This document shows positions 1 to 5,498 of a DNA stretch of 27,595 bases, piece after piece. The position numbers were made by a program, and so were the translations under genes. How positions within the stretch are numbered: the first letter of the stretch is position 1; each line of letters starts with the position of its first letter. The notes under the pieces were generated by a model. It worked only from the letters and a program-made list of their open reading frames with translations. It made no database searches and was not told the DNA's origin. The stretch covers positions 429,595 through 457,189 of the forward strand of contig DOEE01000003.1 of assembly GCA_003524095.1 (NCBI GenBank). The letters run 5' to 3'. This DNA is from Clostridiales bacterium (lineage in GTDB: Bacteria; Bacillota; Clostridia; Christensenellales; UBA1242).

Positions 1-26
1 TGCTCTACCAACTGAGCTAAGGAAGC
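1..26 (-). tRNA. tRNA, 5' part only, cut by the left edge of the window
   Basis: Read on the minus strand from position 26, the sequence starts GCTTCCT, then TA, then the D-arm GCTC-AGTTGGTA-GAGC. This is the standard first 26 nt of a bacterial tRNA. The anticodon lies outside the window, so the amino acid is unknown. A TTGACA hexamer lies upstream on the same strand. Confidence 0.85.
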
Positions 27-122
27 ATATTAATTGTATCTGATACTATTCTTAAAATTGTCAAATGTTCTACACGTTTTTAGGTAGAGCAATACTTGCT
101 CTTCCGTCGACACCTAAAGTGT
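25..122. repeat. Direct repeat, copy 1: upstream (promoter) region of the minus-strand tRNA
   Basis: This stretch is repeated at 193-291, offset by 168 bp. The first 65 bases differ at only about three positions, and the rest diverges but still ends in a shared TAAAGTGT. Copy 1 starts at the tRNA 5' end, so the repeated part is the tRNA's upstream region. It contains a short hairpin, AGAGCAA-TAC-TTGCTCT, at 86-102. Confidence 0.9.
33..64 (-). promoter_or_regulatory. Candidate promoter of the minus-strand tRNA
   Basis: On the minus strand there is a perfect TTGACA, covering the complement of 59-64. The best -10 match is TACAAT (complement of 33-38), at a long 20-bp spacing; GATACA at 18 bp is the alternative. 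The same elements recur in the repeat copy at 201-232. Position just ahead of a tRNA supports a promoter, but the -10 choice is uncertain. Confidence 0.5.
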
Positions 123-194
123 CTCCCGCTTTGGCTAATAACTTGCCACTGGCAACTTATTTTAACGCGTCGCGCCAACTGAGCATTGGCAGGC
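121..194 (-). pseudogene. Decayed tRNA-like remnant
   Basis: On the minus strand this segment sits where a tRNA should be relative to repeat copy 2. Its 5' part keeps the D-arm signature GCTCAGTTGG (184-175). Ends 194-188 and 127-121 could pair at 5 of 7 acceptor positions. The D-stem cannot close with GAGC and no GTTCGA T-loop is seen. The middle is occupied by an imperfect palindrome (137-161). I read it as a tRNA duplicate that has lost function; it may instead be an unrelated insert that kept only the D-arm. Confidence 0.45.
137..161. repeat. Imperfect palindrome inside the tRNA-like remnant
   Basis: AATAA-C-TTGCCA-C-TGGCAA-C-TTATT reads the same on both strands apart from the two C positions and the centre. 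As RNA it would form an 11-bp stem with one internal mismatch. No U-run follows on either strand, so it is not a standard terminator. Confidence 0.6.
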
Positions 195-291
195 ATATTA
201 ATTGTATCTGATACTATTCTTGAAATTGTCAAATGTTCTGTACGTTTTTAGGTAGGGGAATACTTGCTCGTACCAATAATACTTAAAGTGT
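193..291. repeat. Direct repeat, copy 2 of the tRNA upstream region
   Basis: Second copy of 25-122. It keeps the minus-strand TTGACA (complement of 227-232) and TACAAT (complement of 201-206). It now stands in front of the decayed tRNA-like segment rather than an intact tRNA. The hairpin arms of copy 1 have been lost through substitutions. Confidence 0.9.
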
Positions 292-440
292 ACAGATAAA
301 TTTCAAAAATTACTTTGTAAGTATACCTTTATTTTTTGTTTATGTCAAGATTTATAATCAAAATATTTAAAATTTTTGAAGTGAATATTTTTGTCTTTTT
401 TTCAAAAAATATAAGTATTAATTAAATTTCGAGATATTTT
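292..440. other. AT-rich intergenic stretch
   Basis: No ORF of note. A TATAAT lies at 353-358 without a convincing -35. A weak AT-only inverted repeat (ATTTTTG...CAAAAAAT) lies near 388-412. Nothing else is visible. Confidence 0.5.
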
Positions 441-557
441 ATGGAAAAGAAAAAGCATATAAACAAAAGATATAAGAAAAATGACCCGCTCGGAAGCTAT
501 ACTGGTGTGTGTGAAGATAAATATTCTGAACCTGTTCAAGATGCTGATGATTTGTAA
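441..557 (+). CDS. Small conserved-type protein, 38 aa, ending QDADDL
   Basis: An ATG ORF of 38 codons. The first third is strongly basic (Lys-rich, residues 2-13). Then comes DPLGSYTGV (about residues 15-23), and the protein ends in an acidic PVQDADDL. From memory, short clostridial hypothetical proteins carry this same pairing of a GSYTG motif with a QDADDL tail, which is why I call it a gene despite its length; I could not check this. The ribosome-binding site is weak (GAGAT at 431-435). No membrane segment, cysteine pair or catalytic motif is visible, and the function is unknown. It stands alone between the tRNA region and the dUTPase promoter. Confidence 0.6.
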   Translation: MEKKKHINKRYKKNDPLGSYTGVCEDKYSEPVQDADDL

Positions 558-593
558 TTAAAATTAATGTACCAAAAATAGTATATAGTATAA

Positions 594-622
594 TTGATTT
601 TTAACTAGAACTATGCTATACT
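594..622 (+). promoter_or_regulatory. SigA-type promoter of the dUTPase gene
   Basis: TTGATT (594-599), 17-bp spacer, TATACT (617-622), with an extended -10 TG at 614-615. Transcription would start near 629, so a longer reading frame opening at 627 cannot be the real start. Confidence 0.8.
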
Positions 623-677
623 ACTAATGTTTAAAAACAATGAGAAAACAAAAATTTTAATTTACTTAGGAGAAAAT

Positions 678-1130
678 ATGAGAAAATTTGAAATTGTCAA
701 AGACGAAGCTATTGAATATGGAGAAAAAGACATTATAATGCCAAAAAGAGCAACCAAAAATTCAGCGGGTTATGATATTTGTAGCCCAACTGATATTGTT
801 ATACCAGCGGGTGGGATTGTAACAGTTTGGACTAATTTGAAAGCATGCTGTAATGAAGATGAATTTATTTTGTTATGTGTAAGAAGCAGTATGGGTAGAA
901 AAGATATCTGTCTTGCTAATGATATTGGTGTAATTGATGGAGATTATTACTCAAACCCATCAAACGATGGAAATATAGGTGTTGCGCTTAAAAATAGGGG
1001 TACAAAAGACTTTCAAATTCACAAAAACGATAAGATTGCTCAAATAATATTTGTTCCTTATCTTAAAGTTGATAACGAAGAAGAAGTAAATTCTACTCGA
1101 AGTGGTGGTTATGGTTCAACAAATAAATAA
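678..1130 (+). CDS. dut: dUTP diphosphatase (dUTPase)
   Basis: Hydrolyses dUTP to dUMP and pyrophosphate, keeping uracil out of DNA and supplying dUMP for thymidylate synthesis. The 150-aa length fits the trimeric dUTPase family. All five motifs are visible: AGYD (30-33), RSSMGRK (69-75), GVIDGDYY (84-91), a DKIAQIIF segment in the C-terminal half, and the flexible arm RSGGYGST (141-148). Motif 3 has Tyr-Tyr-Ser after Asp where many enzymes have Tyr-Arg-Gly. The start at 678 was chosen because AGGAG (668-672) sits 5 nt upstream and the promoter's -10 lies inside the longer alternative ORF. The gene is monocistronic: its own promoter upstream, an intrinsic terminator downstream. Confidence 0.93.
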   Translation: MRKFEIVKDEAIEYGEKDIIMPKRATKNSAGYDICSPTDIVIPAGGIVTVWTNLKACCNEDEFILLCVRSSMGRKDICLANDIGVIDGDYYSNPSNDGNIGVALKNRGTKDFQIHKNDKIAQIIFVPYLKVDNEEEVNSTRSGGYGSTNK

Positions 1131-1140
1131 TTGAAATATT

Positions 1141-1170
1141 AGATGCTTGAAAAAGCATCTTTTATTTATT
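1141..1170 (+). terminator. Intrinsic terminator after dut
   Basis: AGATGCTT (1141-1148), GAAA tetraloop, AAGCATCT (1153-1160), then a T-rich tail. The 8-bp stem is perfect. Confidence 0.9.
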
Positions 1171-1280
1171 CGTAGAAACGCATAAATATACAAAATAATT
1201 TTAATCAAAGTTAATTTGTGAAATGAATATATTTTATATAAATGTAATATTTATGCAAAAAATTATAATACAAATAACAT

Positions 1281-1328
1281 ATGTGAATTTCATACAAATT
1301 TTCACATAACCAAAATATTTTTCATAAA
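1281..1328 (+). promoter_or_regulatory. Candidate alr promoter overlapped by an inverted repeat
   Basis: ATGTGAA (1281-1287) and TTCACAT (1301-1307) form a 7-bp inverted repeat. Its right arm contains TTCACA (1301-1306), a 5/6 match to a -35. CATAAA (1323-1328) lies 16 bp downstream as a possible -10. Transcription would then begin about where the alr ATG lies (1337). The hexamers are only moderate matches, so this is a hypothesis. Confidence 0.4.
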
Positions 1329-1336
1329 TAGTTTAT

Positions 1337-2425
1337 ATGAAAAGTTTTAGTGATTACATAATTAATACAAAAGTTCTCAAGCAAAATGCTATTAATATCA
1401 AAACATTGATAGGCAGTAATATAAAACTATGTGCCGTTGTTAAGGCAAATGCATATGGTTTGGGAGTGGAAACTGTTTGTAAAACGCTTTTTGGGATTGT
1501 GGATTTTTTTGCGGTTTCTAATGTGTCGGAAGGGCTTGGTATTAGAGTTTTTGATAAATCTACAAAAATTGTTGTGCTTGGTATGACAAGTCTAGAAAAT
1601 TTGGGAATATGCTCACAGAATGATATTTCCATAAGTGTATCTAATTTGCAAATGTGCAACAAAATTTTGGAATATTGTAGCCAAAACAAAGTTTATTTGA
1701 ACGTTCATATTCAAGTTAACAGTGGACTTAATAGATATGGTTTTCGAAAAATAGCCGAATTTATCAAAGCAATTAAATTAATAGATAAAAGTGAGTATGT
1801 GAGTGTTGAGGGTGTTTATAGTCACTTTGCAACAAAACAAAATGATGTTGAATTTATCAAAAAACAGTTCATGAGATTTAATCAGTTTAAAAAATATGTT
1901 CAATCCAAAAAAGTTGTTTTTCATATTGCAAATTCATTTGCGACGACAAACAATAGAATATTTAAACTCAATATGGTGCGAAATGGGTTTCTAATTTACG
2001 GGGGAACAAAAAACAATATTGAGAATAAGTTTGTGCTTGAAATTAAGTCTAAGTTGGTCAATATTTTTGAAGTAAAAAAGGGCGATACTATAGGGTATGA
2101 TAGAACATATCTGGTTAAATCTAATATGAAAATAGGTGTTGTTCCTTTAGGTTATGCAGATGGAATGGATAGAAGATTGTCTAATAACTTTAGTGTATTG
2201 ATATGTGGAAAAAAATGCCCGATTGTAGGGCTAATTTGTATGGATGTATTTATGGTTGATTTGACTGGTGTGGACTGTGAATTATATTCCGAAGTGGTTT
2301 TGTTGGGACGACAAAAACAAAATTCAATTTCTATCGATGATTATGCAAAAGCCATGAATACGTCACCTTACGAAGTTTTGCTCGGATTTAATTATAGACG
2401 AATGAACTATGTTATTAAAAAATAA
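1337..2425 (+). CDS. alr: Alanine racemase
   Basis: A PLP-dependent cytoplasmic enzyme interconverting L- and D-alanine for peptidoglycan. The 362-aa length is close to the usual 370-390. The PLP lysine is K36 in AVVKANAYG (33-41). The second catalytic base, a tyrosine, is Y254 in GYDRTY. The arginine contacting the PLP pyridine is likely R133 in GLNRYGF. C301-M302-D303 matches the conserved CMD substrate-site motif, and HIANS (196-200) and the R215-NG segment are also family landmarks. No Shine-Dalgarno sequence precedes the ATG: the 20 bases before it are almost all A and T. The gene stands alone, with no clear terminator downstream, so end-of-transcript signals are unresolved. The alr function is confident; how it is initiated is not. 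Confidence 0.93.
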   Translation: MKSFSDYIINTKVLKQNAINIKTLIGSNIKLCAVVKANAYGLGVETVCKTLFGIVDFFAVSNVSEGLGIRVFDKSTKIVVLGMTSLENLGICSQNDISISVSNLQMCNKILEYCSQNKVYLNVHIQVNSGLNRYGFRKIAEFIKAIKLIDKSEYVSVEGVYSHFATKQNDVEFIKKQFMRFNQFKKYVQSKKVVFHIANSFATTNNRIFKLNMVRNGFLIYGGTKNNIENKFVLEIKSKLVNIFEVKKGDTIGYDRTYLVKSNMKIGVVPLGYADGMDRRLSNNFSVLICGKKCPIVGLICMDVFMVDLTGVDCELYSEVVLLGRQKQNSISIDDYAKAMNTSPYEVLLGFNYRRMNYVIKK

Positions 2426-2697
2426 ATTGTAAACGTATAAATATTCCATGTTGATTTTTGAATGTTGTTGAATAAATATTACTAATATTGTATAAATATT
2501 TATGTAAAAAATTATTATATACTATTTTTGATTGGTACTTGGAATTTGGTAATTGTAAGTTATAATTTTACACTGTTAAATAGTGATAATAGTTGGGATT
2601 TTTTCAATTTAATATTAATTTAGTCCAATTTAAATTATATAATGTTCTTATTCGTATTTTCAAAACAACAAATAAAAAACAAAATCGAGTGCTTTTG
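2426..2697. other. AT-rich intergenic region between alr and rsmD
   Basis: No ORF above about 10 codons. A weak inverted repeat, AACAAAA...TTTTGTT (about 2679-2700), could be a poor terminator for alr. Otherwise nothing is visible before the rsmD promoter. Confidence 0.5.
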
Positions 2698-2726
2698 TTG
2701 GCATTTGGTTTTTTTTGTTATATACT
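2698..2726 (+). promoter_or_regulatory. SigA-type promoter of rsmD-smr
   Basis: TTGGCA (2698-2703), 17-bp spacer, TATACT (2721-2726), about 30 bp before the rsmD start. Confidence 0.75.
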
Positions 2727-2756
2727 TAAGAGTGTTAAATTAGAATTGGAGTTGGT

Positions 2757-3311
2757 ATGCGAATTATAGCGGGGAAATTTAGGGGACTTAAGTTACTTGA
2801 ATTTGATTATTCAAATATTAGACCTACACTCGATAGGGCTAGGGAGGGTATTTTTAATAAAATTCAGTTTGTTGTCCCTAATTCGAATTGCCTTGACTTA
2901 TTTGGAGGAACGGGTGCTGTAAGTTTGGAACTCGTTAGTCGTGGGGCAAAAAGTGTTATTACTTGCGATATAAGTCAAGATAGTTGTGATTTAATTAAAA
3001 AAAATTTTGCACTTGCAAAAATTAAACCAGATTTATATAAAATGGATTATCTTTTGGCACTTGACAAATTTCAATCTCAAAAATTTGATATTATATTTCT
3101 TGACCCGCCGTTTGTGACGGATTTTGGTGCAAAGGCTATCCTAAAAATTGATGAACTGAAAATTCTTGAAAAAGACGGAGTTCTTATATTTGAACATTCC
3201 AGCGAGCAAAAGATTGATGACTTGATTGACCTTGTGTCGCTTAAACACTTAAAGATGGTTGATACCAAAAAATATGGTTATATTTCCGTCGATTATTTTG
3301 TGGGAGTTTAG
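2757..3311 (+). CDS. rsmD: 16S rRNA (guanine966-N2)-methyltransferase RsmD
   Basis: Methylates N2 of G966 in 16S rRNA using S-adenosylmethionine. At 184 aa it is a normal RsmD size. It opens with MRIIAGKFRG, the characteristic start of this family. The SAM-binding motif LDLFGGTG is at 46-53 and the catalytic DPPF (N6/N2 methylase motif IV) at 116-119. GGAG at 2748-2751 lies 5 nt before the ATG. The usual next gene, coaD (phosphopantetheine adenylyltransferase), is absent; an Smr-domain gene follows after 2 bp and is probably co-transcribed. Confidence 0.93.
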   Translation: MRIIAGKFRGLKLLEFDYSNIRPTLDRAREGIFNKIQFVVPNSNCLDLFGGTGAVSLELVSRGAKSVITCDISQDSCDLIKKNFALAKIKPDLYKMDYLLALDKFQSQKFDIIFLDPPFVTDFGAKAILKIDELKILEKDGVLIFEHSSEQKIDDLIDLVSLKHLKMVDTKKYGYISVDYFVGV

Positions 3312-3313
3312 TC

Positions 3314-3649
3314 ATGCGAGTAGTTAATATAAAAAAAGATAATCCAAATGCTGATTATGCTTTGTTTCTCATAGATGAAGAAATTAGATATTCAAAAGCG
3401 ACGGGAAATAGAGTAATTTTGATAATTCATGGATATGGTTCACATGGTCAAGGTGGTGTAATCAAAAATGAAGTCAAAAAATACTTGACAAAACTAAAAA
3501 AAGCAAATGTAATTGAAGATTATGTTTTTGGTGAGAATTGGGGAAATCTTAATCCCACAAAAAACCTTATTGAAAGCATTGATCCAGAAACTATACTTAG
3601 TCAGAATTTATCCCAGATAAATAGCGGTGTTTCTGTAATTTTGATATAA
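3314..3649 (+). CDS. Stand-alone Smr-domain protein
   Basis: An 111-aa protein. Its centre has the Smr (small MutS-related) core: a hydrophobic strand leading into LIIHGYGSHGQGG, followed by an amphipathic helix (KNEVKKYL), the HGxG loop-helix of the family. Smr domains in MutS2 and YqfC-independent small proteins are nucleases or nucleic-acid binders. This copy consists of little more than the domain, and the often-present upstream D-x-H/LDLH element is not obvious. The ATG lies 2 bp after rsmD, with GGGAG (3302-3306) as ribosome-binding site inside the rsmD end, so translation is probably coupled. A role in RNA or DNA processing is inferred from family only. Confidence 0.75.
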   Translation: MRVVNIKKDNPNADYALFLIDEEIRYSKATGNRVILIIHGYGSHGQGGVIKNEVKKYLTKLKKANVIEDYVFGENWGNLNPTKNLIESIDPETILSQNLSQINSGVSVILI

Positions 3650-3659
3650 AAAATTGAAT

Positions 3660-3735
3660 ATTATCTTATTTTGAATTATAAAAAAACTAATACTTAACTA
3701 GATTTTTCGAGTATTAGTTTTTTTGCTAAGATAAT
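3660..3735. terminator. Bidirectional terminator with nested outer stem
   Basis: The core is AAAAAA-ACTAATACT (to 3694), a 15-nt loop, AGTATTAGT (3710-3718), then seven T. It serves both the plus-strand smr gene and the converging minus-strand gene. A second perfect 9-bp pair, ATTATCTTA (3660-3668) with TAAGATAAT (3727-3735), encloses the core. Confidence 0.85.
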
Positions 3736-3789
3736 TTTTGGAGTACACGAAATACTTTTAAAAGTTTATTAATATAGTCTTGCTAAAAA

Positions 3790-4233
3790 TTACAAAAAAT
3801 TTTTGAGTGAGTTTACAAATTTTTCTTCGCACTTGACTATTTCGTCAACAATCTTATTTAATTCAGCATTTGAACTAACAAATTCGCTTTTGGCTTTGAG
3901 TGTATCTGTTATTCCCATAGTTGTGCCTTGCACAAGCATTTCGGCAAGGTGTGGGGTTTCGTTGTTAATTATCGACTTGGTTTTTATGCTTGCAAAAGAC
4001 ATTCCTTTTAGCATAAAATTAATGTCCTTTGGAGTGTGCTTTAATTTTTCGGATAGTTTTTCAATTTTTTCGACGTAGTTAAGATAACAATCATTTTGTT
4101 TTCTTAGTAGGTCTTCCAAAGATGGGTCTTCAATTTTGTCTATTATGCAGTCTATTGCAAAACTTCCCATTCTTACATTTTTGTATGCTTCATCAATTAA
4201 ATTTGTTGTTGTTTCATAATCTTTTCTTTCCAT
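3790..4233 (-). CDS. Conserved clostridial four-helix (ferritin-like) protein
   Basis: A 147-aa, all-helical-looking protein with no signal peptide or membrane segment. It has the pattern of a small clostridial family of unknown function: an N-terminal helix with NVRMGS, a middle helix rich in charged residues, and a C-terminal half with ETPHLAEMLVQGTTMGITD, resembling ferritin-like/DUF2383-type bundles. I recognise this pattern from memory only. Few Glu/His pairs suitable for a di-iron site are visible, so metal binding is doubtful. The start was placed at 4233 because AAGGA lies 7 nt upstream on the minus strand; a longer frame to 4281 lacks such a site. It is transcribed away from the L21 operon and toward smr. 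Confidence 0.7.
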   Translation of the reverse strand: MERKDYETTTNLIDEAYKNVRMGSFAIDCIIDKIEDPSLEDLLRKQNDCYLNYVEKIEKLSEKLKHTPKDINFMLKGMSFASIKTKSIINNETPHLAEMLVQGTTMGITDTLKAKSEFVSSNAELNKIVDEIVKCEEKFVNSLKNFL

Positions 4234-4367
4234 ACTTAATTCCTTAATTAGTTTTATTCTGTTTAATTTTGAGTAAATCAATATTTTTTATTCGCTAATT
4301 TAGGTGTATTTGAGTATTCCTATATTTATTATATATACAAAATATTAAAAGTTTTTAGGATTTTTTA

Positions 4368-4396
4368 TTGACAAAATGTATTTTGTGTGGTAAATT
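4368..4396 (+). promoter_or_regulatory. Promoter of the L21-Prp-L27 operon
   Basis: Perfect TTGACA (4368-4373), 17-bp spacer, TAAATT (4391-4396, 4/6). It lies about 85 bp before rplU, leaving room for a leader. Confidence 0.7.
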
Positions 4397-4403
4397 TATC
4401 TTG

Positions 4404-4469
4404 TACCACTTGGAATAGGTTTTAAATAGCCATTTGCTATGCCTATACAGTGAGTTTGGTTAGAGGAGG
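4404..4469 (+). promoter_or_regulatory. Structured 5' leader of rplU (L21-leader-like)
   Basis: A hairpin is visible: ATAGG (4415-4419) pairs with CCTAT (4442-4446), enclosing ATAGC (4426-4430) with GCTAT (4436-4440). Flanking ACCACT (4405-4410) can pair partly with AGTG...GGT downstream. It lies just before the strong ribosome-binding site GAGGAGG (4463-4469). Firmicutes rplU genes commonly carry an L21 leader at this place; membership here is inferred from position and folding. Confidence 0.5.
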
Positions 4470-4479
4470 TTTACTTTAA

Positions 4480-4785
4480 ATGTACGCTATAGTTACAACA
4501 GGAGGCAAACAATACAAGGTTTGCGAAAATGATGTCATAACTGTTGAAAAGTTAGACGCCAAAGTTGGTGACAAGGTTAACTTGGACGTTCTTATGCTAG
4601 TTGACGGTGACAAAGTTACAAATGGAAATCCATTGGTAAAAAATGCAGAAGTTGTTGCAGAAGTAGTTGAACAAGGAAAAGAAGAAAAAGTTGTTGTGTT
4701 CAAATACAAGGCAAAAAAGAACTACCGCAGAAAACAAGGTCATAGACAACCATTTACAGCATTAAAAATAATTTCGGTTAAATAA
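4480..4785 (+). CDS. rplU: 50S ribosomal protein L21
   Basis: A 101-aa structural protein of the large ribosomal subunit, binding 23S rRNA. It shows the family opening MYAIVTTGGKQYKV, the GDKV loops, and the basic C-terminal KYKAKKNYRRKQGHRQP segment (about residues 76-92) followed by TALKI. The length is typical. GAGGAGG ends 10 nt before the ATG. It is the first gene of a three-gene operon with prp and rpmA, the standard Firmicutes arrangement. The leader upstream suggests autogenous or ribosome-linked control. Confidence 0.97.
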   Translation: MYAIVTTGGKQYKVCENDVITVEKLDAKVGDKVNLDVLMLVDGDKVTNGNPLVKNAEVVAEVVEQGKEEKVVVFKYKAKKNYRRKQGHRQPFTALKIISVK

Positions 4786-4787
4786 TT

Positions 4788-5120
4788 ATGACGAAAATTA
4801 AAATTTTCAAAAATTGTGATAACATTGTTGGAGTGGAATGCTCAGGTCACACTGGATATTCTAACTTGGGCAATGATATCTTGTGTGCATCGCTTTCTAG
4901 TATTGTTCAAGCATGTTATTTGGGACTCACAAGAGTTTTGAATATTGATGCTAAACTCAAAAGACTAGATGATGATGGTTACATAAAATTTGAGTTGCCA
5001 AAAAATATTGATGAAACAAAATTAAATCAATCACAAATTTTGTTTGAAACTCTAGTTGAATCAATCAAAGATTTGTGCAAAGGCTACTCTAAGTATATTT
5101 CAATGGAGGTAATAGAGTGA
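4788..5120 (+). CDS. prp: Ribosomal-processing cysteine protease Prp
   Basis: A 110-aa cysteine protease that removes the N-terminal extension of ribosomal protein L27 in Firmicutes. The catalytic His is H21 in SGHTGY and the catalytic Cys is C33 in GNDILCASLS, matching the spacing known for Staphylococcus Prp (His22, Cys34). The ATG follows the rplU stop by 2 bp with little Shine-Dalgarno character, suggesting translational coupling. Its substrate gene, rpmA, is the next reading frame and overlaps its stop codon. The L27 here does carry a cleavable N-terminus, so enzyme and substrate match. Confidence 0.94.
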   Translation: MTKIKIFKNCDNIVGVECSGHTGYSNLGNDILCASLSSIVQACYLGLTRVLNIDAKLKRLDDDGYIKFELPKNIDETKLNQSQILFETLVESIKDLCKGYSKYISMEVIE

Positions 5121-5398
5121 TGTTTATTAATATTCAACTGTTTGCTCATAAGAAAGGTCAAGGTACATCAAAAAATGGTCGTGACTCAAATAGCAAACGT
5201 CTAGGTGTTAAATGTGCAGATGGACAAGTAGTATCTGCTGGTTCTATTATCGTTAGACAAAGAGGAACTAAAATTAATGCTGGCAACAATGTCGGCATTG
5301 GTAGGGATTATACCTTGTTTGCTTTGACTGACGGAAAAGTAGCATATGAACATGAAACCAAAGATAAGAAGAGAGTAAGTGTTTACCCACAAAAGTAA
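5120..5398 (+). CDS. rpmA: 50S ribosomal protein L27 with Prp-cleaved N-terminus
   Basis: A 92-aa large-subunit protein near the peptidyl-transferase centre. The mature body (AHKKGQGTSKNGRDS..., from residue 9) is preceded by FINIQLF, the Firmicutes extension cut before Ala by Prp. KRLGVK, the IIVRQRGT segment and GRDYTLFAL are family landmarks. The start is ambiguous: ATG 5120 overlaps the prp stop by one base (TGATG) with GGAGG (5105-5109) 10 nt upstream, the same spacing as rplU. GTG 5117, in frame, would add one residue. A strong terminator follows, so obg, the usual next gene, is not in this operon. Confidence 0.95.
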   Translation: MFINIQLFAHKKGQGTSKNGRDSNSKRLGVKCADGQVVSAGSIIVRQRGTKINAGNNVGIGRDYTLFALTDGKVAYEHETKDKKRVSVYPQK

Positions 5399-5415
5399 TT
5401 TGGTTTAGTATTTTG

Positions 5416-5447
5416 CCAACTAATTAATTAGTTGGTTTTTGCTTTTT
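5416..5447 (+). terminator. Intrinsic terminator of the L21-L27 operon
   Basis: A perfect 20-bp palindrome, CCAACTAATT/AATTAGTTGG (5416-5435), is followed by TTTTTGCTTTTT. Confidence 0.9.
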
Positions 5448-5498
5448 AAAGGGGTTTAGTTGGTTTTTCAAAATTAAAAATGCTCAAAGGATGACCTT

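Noticed and set aside
86..102. AGAGCAA/TTGCTCT hairpin as a tRNA terminator
   Set aside because: No T-run follows on either strand, and the arms are broken in the second copy of the repeat.
193..291. Start of a CRISPR array
   Set aside because: Only two copies, too long (about 98 bp) and with unequal decay; no spacers or cas genes.
1281..1307. Possible CRP/FNR-type site (TGTGA...TCACA)
   Set aside because: The half-sites are about 15 bp apart, far from the 6-bp (CRP) or 4-bp (FNR) spacing needed.
1354..1689. Minus-strand ORF of 111 codons inside alr
   Set aside because: It lies wholly within the well-supported alr frame, has no ribosome-binding site, and its residues show no family pattern.
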